A stretch of 6,303 nt of DNA from assembly GCA_905205855.1 (NCBI GenBank), contig CAJLFL010000112.1, positions 1-6,303 on the forward strand, given 5' to 3'. The translations under genes were made by a program, and so were the position numbers. Of this stretch, positions 1 to 6,303 are shown piece by piece. Source of the DNA: an uncultured Eubacteriales bacterium. GTDB lineage: Bacteria; Bacillota; Clostridia; Monoglobales; Monoglobaceae. Under the pieces are notes generated by a model. It was not told where the DNA came from, did not search any database, and saw only the letters and a list, made by a program, of their open reading frames with translations. Within the stretch, counting starts at the first letter, position 1. Each line of letters opens with the position of its first letter.

Positions 1-818
1 CGATAGTCAATATCGTCATTAAAGCCCTCGTCAGTATCAATATCGGCGTTTCTTATAACCCGCATAACGGCTTTTTCTTTTATCCTATAGCCTCCGAAAA
101 CCTTTGAAACATAGTTAAGTATAAGCTCCTCAATCAGCATAAAGCTGCCTTTTGTACCCGGCATTGGTATAAGCCGCTTAAATACGCCGTTGTTACAGGG
201 GATAATACCTATTTTTACACTGCCTGCACGCTTGGTTTCAAGATTGACAAGCACATAGATTTCCTTGTTCTTTAAAAAAGGAAACGGATGCTTTTTTCCG
301 ACTATCTGCGGCGATAGCAGCGGCAGTATCTCATTATTAAAGTATAACTCGGTTAAGGCTGCCTGTTTTTTTGTAAGCTTGTTGAATCTGACAAGCTTAA
401 CGCCATGCTTTTCCGCCTCTTTCATTATTGCGGAATACGTCTTGTCAAATTCAGCGGTAAGGACAGCCGTACGCTCCGAAACAGCGCCAAGCTGCTCCTT
501 TGCCGTCATGTTGGTTTTGTTTTCCTTAGGGTTGCCGGAAAACATCATGCTGTCATAAAGCGAGCCTACTCTGACCATAAAAAATTCGTCAAGGTTGCTT
601 TTAAAAATAGAAACAAAATTCATTCTTTCGCAAAGCGGATTGGATTTATCCTCCGCCTCCTCCAGAACTCTTTTGTTAAAGTCAAGCCATGACAGCTCTC
701 TGTTTTTATAGCAGCAGTGCTTTTTCATAGTTACATACCCCTTTTCAGAATATTCTTCCACAGCTTTGCCGGTAATATTCAAAAACAAGCTTTTTATAAA
801 ATTCAATACATGTTTCAC
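1..818 (-). CDS. ppk1: Polyphosphate kinase Ppk1, N-terminal part (C-terminus beyond left edge)
   Basis: Ppk1 reversibly transfers the gamma-phosphate of ATP onto inorganic polyphosphate in the cytoplasm. About 272 codons are visible on the minus strand and the gene runs off the window at base 1; family members are about 700 residues. Family signatures seen are NRELSWLDFNKRVLEEAED, then KSNLDEFFMVRV, then LLSPQIVGKKHPFPFLKNKE, and at the edge RVIRNADIDTDEGF. They span the N domain and the start of the H domain. The Asn of SNLDEF matches E. coli Asn45, which contacts adenine. The catalytic histidines lie outside the window, so activity cannot be judged. Start: GTG at 818-816 has AGGAG at 826-830 with 7-nt spacing and follows an in-frame TAA. 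An in-frame ATG at 728-726 (weaker AAGGGG site) would give exactly the E. coli N-terminal length. I prefer GTG on ribosome-binding-site and promoter spacing, at about 60:40. It lies 89 bp downstream of the phosphodiesterase gene on the same strand. Confidence 0.95.
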   Translation of the reverse strand, partial: MKHVLNFIKSLFLNITGKAVEEYSEKGYVTMKKHCCYKNRELSWLDFNKRVLEEAEDKSNPLCERMNFVSIFKSNLDEFFMVRVGSLYDSMMFSGNPKENKTNMTAKEQLGAVSERTAVLTAEFDKTYSAIMKEAEKHGVKLVRFNKLTKKQAALTELYFNNEILPLLSPQIVGKKHPFPFLKNKEIYVLVNLETKRAGSVKIGIIPCNNGVFKRLIPMPGTKGSFMLIEELILNYVSKVFGGYRIKEKAVMRVIRNADIDTDEGFNDDIDY

Positions 819-825
819 GGTTTAT

Positions 826-830
826 CTCCT
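826..830 (-). promoter_or_regulatory. Shine-Dalgarno site favouring the GTG start of ppk1
   Basis: AGGAG on the minus strand lies 7 nt before GTG (818-816). It is a better match and better spaced than the AAGGGG before the internal ATG at 728. An in-frame TAA sits two codons upstream of the GTG, so no longer start is possible. Confidence 0.6.
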
Positions 831-844
831 GCCTTAATAGATAT

Positions 845-873
845 ATAATACAATTCTATTGTAAAATTTTCAG
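845..873 (-). promoter_or_regulatory. Putative sigma-A promoter for ppk1
   Basis: On the minus strand, a -35-like CTGAAA (868-873, 4 of 6 matches) is followed after 17 nt by TATTAT (845-850, 5 of 6). Transcription would start about 20 nt before the GTG at 818, just upstream of the AGGAG site. That short leader resembles the one inferred for the neighbouring phosphodiesterase gene. The -35 is weak, and ppk1 could also be reached by read-through from the gene upstream. No hairpin terminator was seen between the two genes. Confidence 0.4.
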
Positions 874-889
874 CCGTAAAACCGTAAAA
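874..889 (-). repeat. Tandem TTTTACGG x2 upstream of ppk1
   Basis: Two perfect, adjacent 8-bp copies of TTTTACGG (minus strand) lie just upstream of the proposed -35. A related TTTTACAA follows 7 bp after the second copy. It could be an operator made of direct repeats, but it could equally be chance in an AT-rich spacer. Confidence 0.35.
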
Positions 890-907
890 TAAAATTAAAC
901 TGATGCT

Positions 908-1453
908 TTAAAAGATTTCCTCGGTTTTTATAACATTGCCGTCAAGGTCTTTCCATACGGAATTTTTATCTTCAAATATCATATAGCCGTGATGTGAGTT
1001 TTCCTTAGGGATGGACACAGAGCCGGGGTTTAAATATAAAATCCCGTTGCTGCTGCGGCAGGCCGGTACATGAGTGTGACCGCATAACAGAATATCACCC
1101 TCACGCAGCGGCGGAAGCTTGTCCTCATTATAGCAATGCCCATGTGTGGCAAATACTGTTCTGCCGCCGAAGTATACAATGCAATAGTCTGCCATAACGG
1201 GAAATTCAAGCAGCATCTGGTCAACCTCACAGTCGCAGTTGCCGCGTACGCATAAAATTTTGTTTTTTATCCGGTTAAGTATTTTTGTTACATCCTGAGG
1301 ATTATATTCCTCAGGCAGCGAATTACGCGGCCCGTGATATAATATATCGCCCAAAAGCAGCAGCTTGTCCGGAGCCTCACGGTTAAACGCATCTGCCAGA
1401 GCGCGGCAGTATGCCGCAGAACCGTGGATGTCGGATGCAATCATAAGCTTCAT
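908..1453 (-). CDS. yfcE: YfcE-type metallophosphodiesterase
   Basis: This is a cytoplasmic, metal-dependent phosphodiesterase of the YfcE/MJ0936 group in the calcineurin-like superfamily. E. coli YfcE hydrolyses artificial phosphodiesters and its physiological substrate is not settled. The 181-residue length matches the family, at about 184 in E. coli. All metal-binding and catalytic motifs are present: D8-x-H10, G35-D36, G71-N72-C73-D74, T103-H104-G105-H106 and G125-H126-T127-H128. The family signatures HGPRN (40-44), RGNCD and NPGSVSIPK (142-150) are also intact. The start is ATG, with AAAGGA at 1464-1469 and 10-nt spacing, and a second in-frame ATG occurs at codon 4. It is transcribed divergently from the large secreted protease and lies upstream of ppk1. 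The pair may be partly co-transcribed, but nothing seen ties the functions together. Confidence 0.95.
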   Translation of the reverse strand: MKLMIASDIHGSAAYCRALADAFNREAPDKLLLLGDILYHGPRNSLPEEYNPQDVTKILNRIKNKILCVRGNCDCEVDQMLLEFPVMADYCIVYFGGRTVFATHGHCYNEDKLPPLREGDILLCGHTHVPACRSSNGILYLNPGSVSIPKENSHHGYMIFEDKNSVWKDLDGNVIKTEEIF

Positions 1454-1479
1454 TATAAATCAGTCCTTTCTTTGAATTT

Positions 1480-1509
1480 ATTTTAGCACAGTTGGTATTG
1501 TTATGTCAA
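1480..1509 (-). promoter_or_regulatory. Strong sigma-A promoter for yfcE
   Basis: On the minus strand, a perfect -35 TTGACA (1504-1509) is followed by an 18-nt spacer and TAAAAT (1480-1485, 5 of 6), preceded by the extended -10 dinucleotide TG. Transcription would start near 1473 and give a leader of about 20 nt containing AAAGGA before the ATG at 1453. No riboswitch or attenuator could fit in so short a leader. Confidence 0.75.
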
Positions 1510-1618
1510 TTACAGAGAGCCATTCGGGCGCGACTTTTGTTCATTTGGCAATCAGCTGTCTGATAAAGTAATTTTTTACAGCCACAGACAAAAAATGACA
1601 AATATTGCAGAAAAAAGA

Positions 1619-1627
1619 TGATATACT
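1619..1627 (+). promoter_or_regulatory. Possible extended -10 promoter of the protease gene
   Basis: TGATATACT reads as an extended -10 element: TG, one base, then TATACT with 5 of 6 matches. No good -35 lies at 16-18 nt; an ATGACA at 1595-1600 is 21 nt away, which is too far. A start near 1634 would give a 16-nt leader consisting almost entirely of the Shine-Dalgarno region. A weaker alternative further upstream is TTGGCA (1545-1550) paired with TAATTT (1569-1574). Confidence 0.3.
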
Positions 1628-1634
1628 GAGGAAA

Positions 1635-1641
1635 AAGGAGG
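1635..1641 (+). promoter_or_regulatory. Consensus Shine-Dalgarno fixing the GTG start at 1650
   Basis: AAGGAGG is a full anti-16S match lying 8 nt before GTG at 1650. The reading frame stays open back to a TTG at 1605, but that TTG has no ribosome-binding site. The 15 residues it would add also precede the signal-peptide n-region, so the longer start is unlikely. Confidence 0.85.
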
Positions 1642-1649
1642 GGGAAAAG

Positions 1650-4600
1650 GTGAGGAAAAGGCGAAAGAGAAAAACGGCAATGCTTCTTGCGGCAGTGTTG
1701 CTTGCATCAATCCGGACGGGAACGGCAAAACCGATTGACGTTTACGCGGCCGGAGAGGTCAGGGCAGGCATACTGATAAGCGGAAGCAGCGGCTATACCG
1801 AAAAAATACCGGACGGAATGTTTACGGCTGAGGTGTCAGTATCAAATAAAAGCGAAGCAGCCGTAAATGTAACGGCTCTTGCGGCGGTGTATGACAGCAG
1901 CGGAGTGCTGAAGTCGGTATACCGCGGAGATGAAGCCGAGGCTGCGGCAGGCGCGGAAATAACGGCAAAGGTCACAGCCGACGGAGGTGCGGCAGGGGAC
2001 GGCGACACGGTAAAGTTGTTCGCTTTGGAAGGACAGAGCCAAATGCCGTATACGGCGGCGGTCAGGGCAAGCAAATCGGGAAATGATATATACGGGGATA
2101 CATTGGACACGGCTGCATATATTCCGGATGTGTCAAAGCAAATCAACGGAGAGATAAACACCGGCGGAGATGCAGACTGTTTTGAGTTTAAAGCGCCGTC
2201 CGGCGGAAGCTATAACATACTCTGTTATAACTCAAGCGGTATCAGGACGAAGCTTTACGATTCCGGAAAGAAAATAATAAAAACCTCCGGCAGCTGTTCG
2301 CTGAGTACGGGAGAAAAATACTATATAAAGCTCAGCGGCGGAACGGGCGGAGAGTACACGCTTATAATTCAAAAGCAGGAAGGCTCTGACAATAAATTTG
2401 ATATCTATGAATTTGACGTAGAACTTAACAAATATAAGACTCAGATATACGAAAAATGTGAGAAAATTTACAGTACAAATCCGGAGCGCGCAAAGGAAAT
2501 AAACAGACTGGCGGCAGAAATAACCGAGGAGGACATAAAAGAGCATGAGCTGCCGCAGTTTTTGCAGAATACGGGCAAGGACATAACGGATTATGACGAT
2601 AAGATAAATGCATATTTTTCGGCTAAAGCCGGAGCCTTGCGCGGTGTGATGACAAAGTATAAGGAGCTGCTGCAGAGCATAGACGCAGCAGAGGATGAAC
2701 CGGCAGAGTATTATTGTCCCGATATATCCTCAAAGGCTCCGCTTATGCGTGCGGATGAAAATAACAATCTCGTTATAATTCCGAAAGAGGAAATCCAAAG
2801 CGGACAAGTCAGACCGCAGCAGACAGGTGATACATCAAGCTCAATAAGCGGTGCGGAACTTACAGTATCGGCGTTTAAGGATACAGGAATAATGTTGAAT
2901 GTTACGTATCCGTATGCGGCAAAGCGAAAGTACATATATGTGTATGACTTTAATACAACGGACGGAATAACCAAATATGATAGCGCGTGGTATACAACCA
3001 GCATAAGCGGAAAAAAAGAGCCTAAATCAAATGTAAGCAACGGCTCGCATCTGATAGAGAACTTAACACCCGGCGGAATATATGTGGTAGAGGCACTGTG
3101 GAGTTATGATATGACCGGAACTGTCGGCGGCGAAAATTCAATACACAGATATATTCAGCTGCCATACAGCACAGATGAAAGTTATATAACCATGACCTCA
3201 GAGCATATAAATGCAGTAATAGAGAGATTTGACAGTTCAACTGCATATACCGAGGACAAGGAACGCTGGCTTGAAAGGATGGATATGGTCTATGAGGCAA
3301 TGCAGAGCTTTACCGGTTATACTCCGTATAACGGAAAGAAAATGACACTAAAATCCTCACGTGCAGACTTTAATGAAAACCAGCCGGACGGTCAAAACTA
3401 TTGGCGTCTGACAATGGGCAGGTCGGGCGATCCGATAGAAATATCACAGCCGTTTTACCGGGGACATATGCGGCGTCTTGCGGAGGACTGGGGAGATACG
3501 CCAATCCACGAGATAAGCCATAACTTCGACAGCGACAGATGGATATTCGATAATGAAACTCTGGCATTTATCAAGCTTGCGTATGTGCTTGAAACGCTGA
3601 ACGGAAAGGTATACAGGGTTGATACGCAAAAATGGTACAGCGGAGCGGAATATGCAAGCTTTTTAAAGACAGATTGGTTTGAGGGCTATGACGAATCAAT
3701 CAAAAAGGGAATTTATATGCCGGCAGGACTTGCGTCGATATTATTGGATATAAAGACGCAGACAGGTTGGGAGGCATTTTCAAGGACGTTTAAATACTTC
3801 GGCGGACTGCCGGAATCGCTCGTGCCGCAGACAGAGGGCGGCAAGCTGAACTTGTTTCTGACGCAGCTGAAAAAATATTCCGGCAAGGACGTGTTCGGAA
3901 TGATAACAGCGCATGATAAAGAGGTGCTGAAAGCCAACTTCGGCGAGGAAATAAAGGAATACGTTGTACCGGCAGAGGAACTGACAGGCGGAGCGCTGGG
4001 CAGAATAGCGGATATGAGCGTTCAAAAAGGCGACTATAAGCAGTATCAGTTCTGCCCGAACGAAACCGGAACATACAGTATATACACATCAAGATACGGA
4101 GGAACAGGAGTACCCAATGATACATATATAGAGGTACACAGCGAGAATACCGAAACGGGAACACCGCTGAAGTCAAATGATGATTATAACGGAAGCCGGT
4201 TTTCGCGCGTGGACATGACACTGACAAAAGGAGTGACATATTATGTCAAGGTGTTTAACTATAATCAGAGTAACAACAGACTTCATGCAAGGCTGAATGT
4301 TGTAAAGAGCGAGCCGGAAGAAGAACTGATTCTTGACAATCCTGTGGATGTTGGTGTAAAATCGACTCAGTTCAGAATGTATAGATTCAAAGCGCCGGAA
4401 AACGGAAGGTATATCTTTAAATCGGATAAAACAGGGACAAATGATACATACATAAAGCTGTATGCCGGCAGGAATCAGACAGAGCTGACAGGACAGGGTG
4501 ACAGCCGGATAGAATGTAATCTTATGGCAGGTCACACATATTATCTTCAGTTCAGCGGTTTTCTGATGAAAGAGGCACAAGGCAGGGTAGTGGTGTCACA

Positions 4601-5972
4601 GCCGAATACGCTGAAGTTTACAAAACGCAGCGACAGCAGCTTTATATATGTAAATAATCCAGAATATATTGCTAATGAAGATATTGTCGATGACGAAAAC
4701 AATACTGATAATAGTAAAAAGAGAAAATTGTTTGAGCAAAAAAATGTATATGGTAAAAATACTTATTATCAGGCAAACTTAGCGTGGTATAACTCAACAT
4801 ATAATTCAGAATACTATCCAAATGGGGATAGCTTTTATGTGGGAATAGATTTCTATAATCCTAACAGTTATTCTGTAAGTTTAACTGTTAGCAATTTGGT
4901 TGCGTGTGAGAATAAGACTTACTTAAAAGATTATATAAATCGTGTTGGTGAAAACCCAGAAATGATTACTATATTACCGCATGAACATGTGCAATTGTTT
5001 GATTACACTGAAGATAAGTTTATATGCCATAGAGTTGGGGAACTGCCAAGCTTATTCATTATATTTGATTTTGATATTAAAAAGGCATCTGGAGCTAATA
5101 TTACAGACGGACAGGGCATAACATTGAGTACGTTGGTAGCATATAACTATGAAAACATGCGATTGAAGAATGGTGAGGAGAATGTTCTTAACTATAATAA
5201 TATGCTGTTAAATAACGGAGAGGTATTGTATGGAGAGTTTATTCGTCCGACTGAAAGTGATTTGGATATTAAGTACAAGGGTATAGCAAGAAATCAGTCG
5301 AATCAAATTGATATAGATTTAGATTTTTCTATTGATGATAACACTTATGGTGGTATACCTTTGAGACTGAAAGACAATGGAAATTTAATAAATGGATATT
5401 ATTCTAAAGAGCAGACAGATTGGAATGTGCAAATAAATCCGATAAATGATCAATATGATTCTTTGTTACATACAACGGTCGATAATCTTCATAAGTTTAA
5501 ATATCGGTATAATGATTCAAAGACATGGTACTTTGATTACAGGCACAGGAAAACAAGGTGTCTTACTGCAGAAAATGACGAAACAGACTCAATAAATCAA
5601 GAAGTACCTCAAGATATTATTAAAGCAGCACAAAGTAGTATTATTTCCGGAGTCAAAACAAATGAAGCGAGAGATGAAAATGCGTTGGAAATGGGTTCGT
5701 GGGGAGTTGTTTATCATTATAATGTAACGGTCGACAATACAGGAACCCGAACAAAAACAATAAAATACAGAGTGAGGACAACTGCTCATTATACAATAAT
5801 AGGTATACGGGAAAGTGATAGTGATATATATACATTTAAAGATACTGGAAATAATACAGAGTACCAAATGCCGTTTGAAGTAGATGTGCCTCCCGGACAA
5901 ACAACGTTTGAAATTGTGACACTATGCGGCGGCGGTCATGGCGGTTTGGAAAATGCGATTGTAGTTGAATAG
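1650..5972 (+). CDS. Large secreted modular gluzincin metallopeptidase (M60-like), chimeric C-terminus
   Basis: This is a putative extracellular zinc peptidase of 1440 residues (numbered from GTG). The signal peptide has an n-region RKRRKRK, a core LLAAVLLASI, and probable cleavage at VYA|AGE near residue 35. After it come an Ala-rich beta domain (about 36-145), a PPC-like sandwich (147-239), a helical linker (249-355) and an Fn3-like domain (about 399-507). The catalytic region (about 511-769) carries H620-E-I-S-H624 and E636, giving HExxH-x11-E. This fits zincin glutamate-type ligands, and the local pattern resembles M60/enhancin peptidases, whose characterised members cleave mucin-type glycoproteins. 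That substrate is inference only. Two further PPC-like sandwiches follow (about 784-892 and 893-984). From about 1001 the sequence is Asn/Tyr-rich, AT-rich in DNA and unrecognised, with a beta-rich end module (1349-1440). No LPXTG, dockerin or S-layer anchor was seen. It may be co-translated with the next gene. Secretion and the zinc site are well supported; the exact family is moderately supported. Confidence 0.85.
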   Translation: MRKRRKRKTAMLLAAVLLASIRTGTAKPIDVYAAGEVRAGILISGSSGYTEKIPDGMFTAEVSVSNKSEAAVNVTALAAVYDSSGVLKSVYRGDEAEAAAGAEITAKVTADGGAAGDGDTVKLFALEGQSQMPYTAAVRASKSGNDIYGDTLDTAAYIPDVSKQINGEINTGGDADCFEFKAPSGGSYNILCYNSSGIRTKLYDSGKKIIKTSGSCSLSTGEKYYIKLSGGTGGEYTLIIQKQEGSDNKFDIYEFDVELNKYKTQIYEKCEKIYSTNPERAKEINRLAAEITEEDIKEHELPQFLQNTGKDITDYDDKINAYFSAKAGALRGVMTKYKELLQSIDAAEDEPAEYYCPDISSKAPLMRADENNNLVIIPKEEIQSGQVRPQQTGDTSSSISGAELTVSAFKDTGIMLNVTYPYAAKRKYIYVYDFNTTDGITKYDSAWYTTSISGKKEPKSNVSNGSHLIENLTPGGIYVVEALWSYDMTGTVGGENSIHRYIQLPYSTDESYITMTSEHINAVIERFDSSTAYTEDKERWLERMDMVYEAMQSFTGYTPYNGKKMTLKSSRADFNENQPDGQNYWRLTMGRSGDPIEISQPFYRGHMRRLAEDWGDTPIHEISHNFDSDRWIFDNETLAFIKLAYVLETLNGKVYRVDTQKWYSGAEYASFLKTDWFEGYDESIKKGIYMPAGLASILLDIKTQTGWEAFSRTFKYFGGLPESLVPQTEGGKLNLFLTQLKKYSGKDVFGMITAHDKEVLKANFGEEIKEYVVPAEELTGGALGRIADMSVQKGDYKQYQFCPNETGTYSIYTSRYGGTGVPNDTYIEVHSENTETGTPLKSNDDYNGSRFSRVDMTLTKGVTYYVKVFNYNQSNNRLHARLNVVKSEPEEELILDNPVDVGVKSTQFRMYRFKAPENGRYIFKSDKTGTNDTYIKLYAGRNQTELTGQGDSRIECNLMAGHTYYLQFSGFLMKEAQGRVVVSQPNTLKFTKRSDSSFIYVNNPEYIANEDIVDDENNTDNSKKRKLFEQKNVYGKNTYYQANLAWYNSTYNSEYYPNGDSFYVGIDFYNPNSYSVSLTVSNLVACENKTYLKDYINRVGENPEMITILPHEHVQLFDYTEDKFICHRVGELPSLFIIFDFDIKKASGANITDGQGITLSTLVAYNYENMRLKNGEENVLNYNNMLLNNGEVLYGEFIRPTESDLDIKYKGIARNQSNQIDIDLDFSIDDNTYGGIPLRLKDNGNLINGYYSKEQTDWNVQINPINDQYDSLLHTTVDNLHKFKYRYNDSKTWYFDYRHRKTRCLTAENDETDSINQEVPQDIIKAAQSSIISGVKTNEARDENALEMGSWGVVYHYNVTVDNTGTRTKTIKYRVRTTAHYTIIGIRESDSDIYTFKDTGNNTEYQMPFEVDVPPGQTTFEIVTLCGGGHGGLENAIVVE

Positions 5973-6303
5973 GGGGTAACAATGAAGAAAGTATTTATAG
6001 TTTTAGTGTGCAGTATGTTTTTAATGTGTTTTAATGCAGAAGTTAATGCAGAAGAAATACAAGGTTTATCTGAAAAAATTGATGGGTTAATAATAGAAAA
6101 GAATTTTACTGAAGAACAATTTAAGGAGATGGATAAGCAATATATAGACGGGTTTGATAAATGGTTTTGGAATGAGTATTTAACACAAACAAAAATGTTA
6201 GGAAAGATGAACACAGACAGCGATGAGGAAGAATATGAGTATTGTCTGAATAGGGATAGACCGGATTATTCGTGTGGTGTGTTGATAACTCAACTTAAAT
6301 CGA
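4650..6303 (+). other. AT-rich compositional island beginning inside the protease ORF
   Basis: Hand-counted 60-bp lines give about 65% GC at 1921, 47% at 3841 and 48% at 4561. They then fall to 28% at 4741, 33% at 4861 and 25% at 5281. Codon choice changes with this: leucine moves from CTG/CTT towards TTA/TTG, and AAT, GAT, ATT and GGT become common. The change lies between about 4640 and 4690 and continues through the downstream gene to the window end. The boundary has no obvious repeat, transposase or integrase within view. It is best read as DNA of different origin joined in frame, though relaxed constraint on the tail is an alternative. Confidence 0.7.
5982..6303 (+). CDS. Secreted acidic protein of unknown function, 3' end beyond window
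   Basis: I do not recognise this protein. The visible part is 107 codons with no stop, so it is cut by the right edge. It begins MKKVFIVLVCSMFLMCFNAEV, a clear Sec signal peptide with probable cleavage at VNA|EE near residue 23. No lipobox precedes either Cys of the hydrophobic core. The mature part is hydrophilic and acidic (DSDEEEYEY at 79-87), with an aromatic patch DKWFWNEYL (59-67) and two cysteines, C88 and C98, that could form a disulfide. The ATG lies 9 nt after the stop of the protease gene. Its AGGGGG (5971-5976) overlaps that stop codon, so the two genes are probably in one operon and translationally coupled. Its AT-rich codon use matches the protease tail rather than the protease core. 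A role as partner, chaperone or inhibitor of the tail is possible but unproven. Confidence 0.85.
   Translation, partial: MKKVFIVLVCSMFLMCFNAEVNAEEIQGLSEKIDGLIIEKNFTEEQFKEMDKQYIDGFDKWFWNEYLTQTKMLGKMNTDSDEEEYEYCLNRDRPDYSCGVLITQLKS

Noticed and set aside
265..692. Two plus-strand ORFs of 95-97 codons
   Set aside because: They lie antisense to the clearly conserved Ppk1 coding sequence, and no family resemblance is seen. They are shadows.
819..907. Possible terminator between yfcE and ppk1
   Set aside because: No GC-rich hairpin followed by a T-run was found. The spacer holds only AT-rich sequence, the TTTTACGG repeat and the putative promoter.
1557..1590. Inverted repeat TGTCTG / CAGACA in the divergent spacer
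   Set aside because: Only 6 bp per arm with a 22-bp loop and no T-run, so too weak to call a terminator or operator.
3790..4239. 149-codon minus-strand ORF, and several others antisense to the protease
   Set aside because: They overlap an intact 1440-codon gene with recognisable domains. The products are Cys/Arg/Ser/Phe-rich, as expected of antisense translation.
5640..5972. Polymorphic nuclease-type toxin at the protease C-terminus
   Set aside because: No nuclease, deaminase or ADP-ribosyltransferase motif was seen. The end looks like a beta-sandwich, and the downstream gene is exported, unlike typical immunity proteins.
5936..6214. 92-codon minus-strand ORF across the protease end and next gene
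   Set aside because: It is antisense to two coding sequences with good starts and signals, and it lies in AT-rich DNA where such ORFs arise by chance.
4620..6303. Mobile element or CRISPR explaining the AT-rich island
   Set aside because: No transposase, integrase, terminal inverted repeats, target duplication or spaced repeats are visible in the window. Any such element would have to lie to the right.

Overview
The window looks like the genome of an anaerobic low-to-mid GC Firmicute, probably an unclassified gut-type clostridium. The clues are strong purine-rich Shine-Dalgarno sites, GTG starts, sigma-A-type promoters with 20-nt leaders, heavy use of the ATA isoleucine codon, and a very large modular secreted protein. 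The species is inferred and cannot be fixed from this sequence.

The left part (1-1453) is read on the minus strand and is ordinary housekeeping. It holds a YfcE-type metallophosphodiesterase (908-1453), followed 89 bp downstream by the N-terminal third of polyphosphate kinase Ppk1 (1-818), whose catalytic part lies beyond the left edge. Each of the two genes has a credible promoter of its own. The 196-bp divergent intergenic region (1454-1649) carries the yfcE promoter and the start signals of the rightward gene.

The right part (1650-6303) is read on the plus strand. It is dominated by one gene of 1440 codons (1650-5972) for a secreted, multi-domain putative zinc metallopeptidase. Reading from the N-terminus, it has a signal peptide, an Ala-rich beta domain, a PPC-like beta-sandwich, a helical linker, an Fn3-like domain, and a gluzincin catalytic domain with HEISH and a downstream Glu (M60/enhancin-like). 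Two more PPC-like sandwiches and a 440-residue tail of unrecognised beta-rich sequence follow. A second secreted protein, unrecognised and cut by the right edge, starts 9 nt after its stop codon (5982-6303) and is probably translationally coupled to it.

The most notable observation is an abrupt composition change inside the large ORF near 4640-4690. Sampled 60-bp lines fall from about 47-65% GC before it to about 25-33% after it, and codon choice changes with it. The AT-rich character continues through the C-terminal tail and the downstream gene. The simplest reading is that the tail and the small secreted gene came in as one unit and were joined in frame to a resident protease scaffold. What that unit does is unknown.
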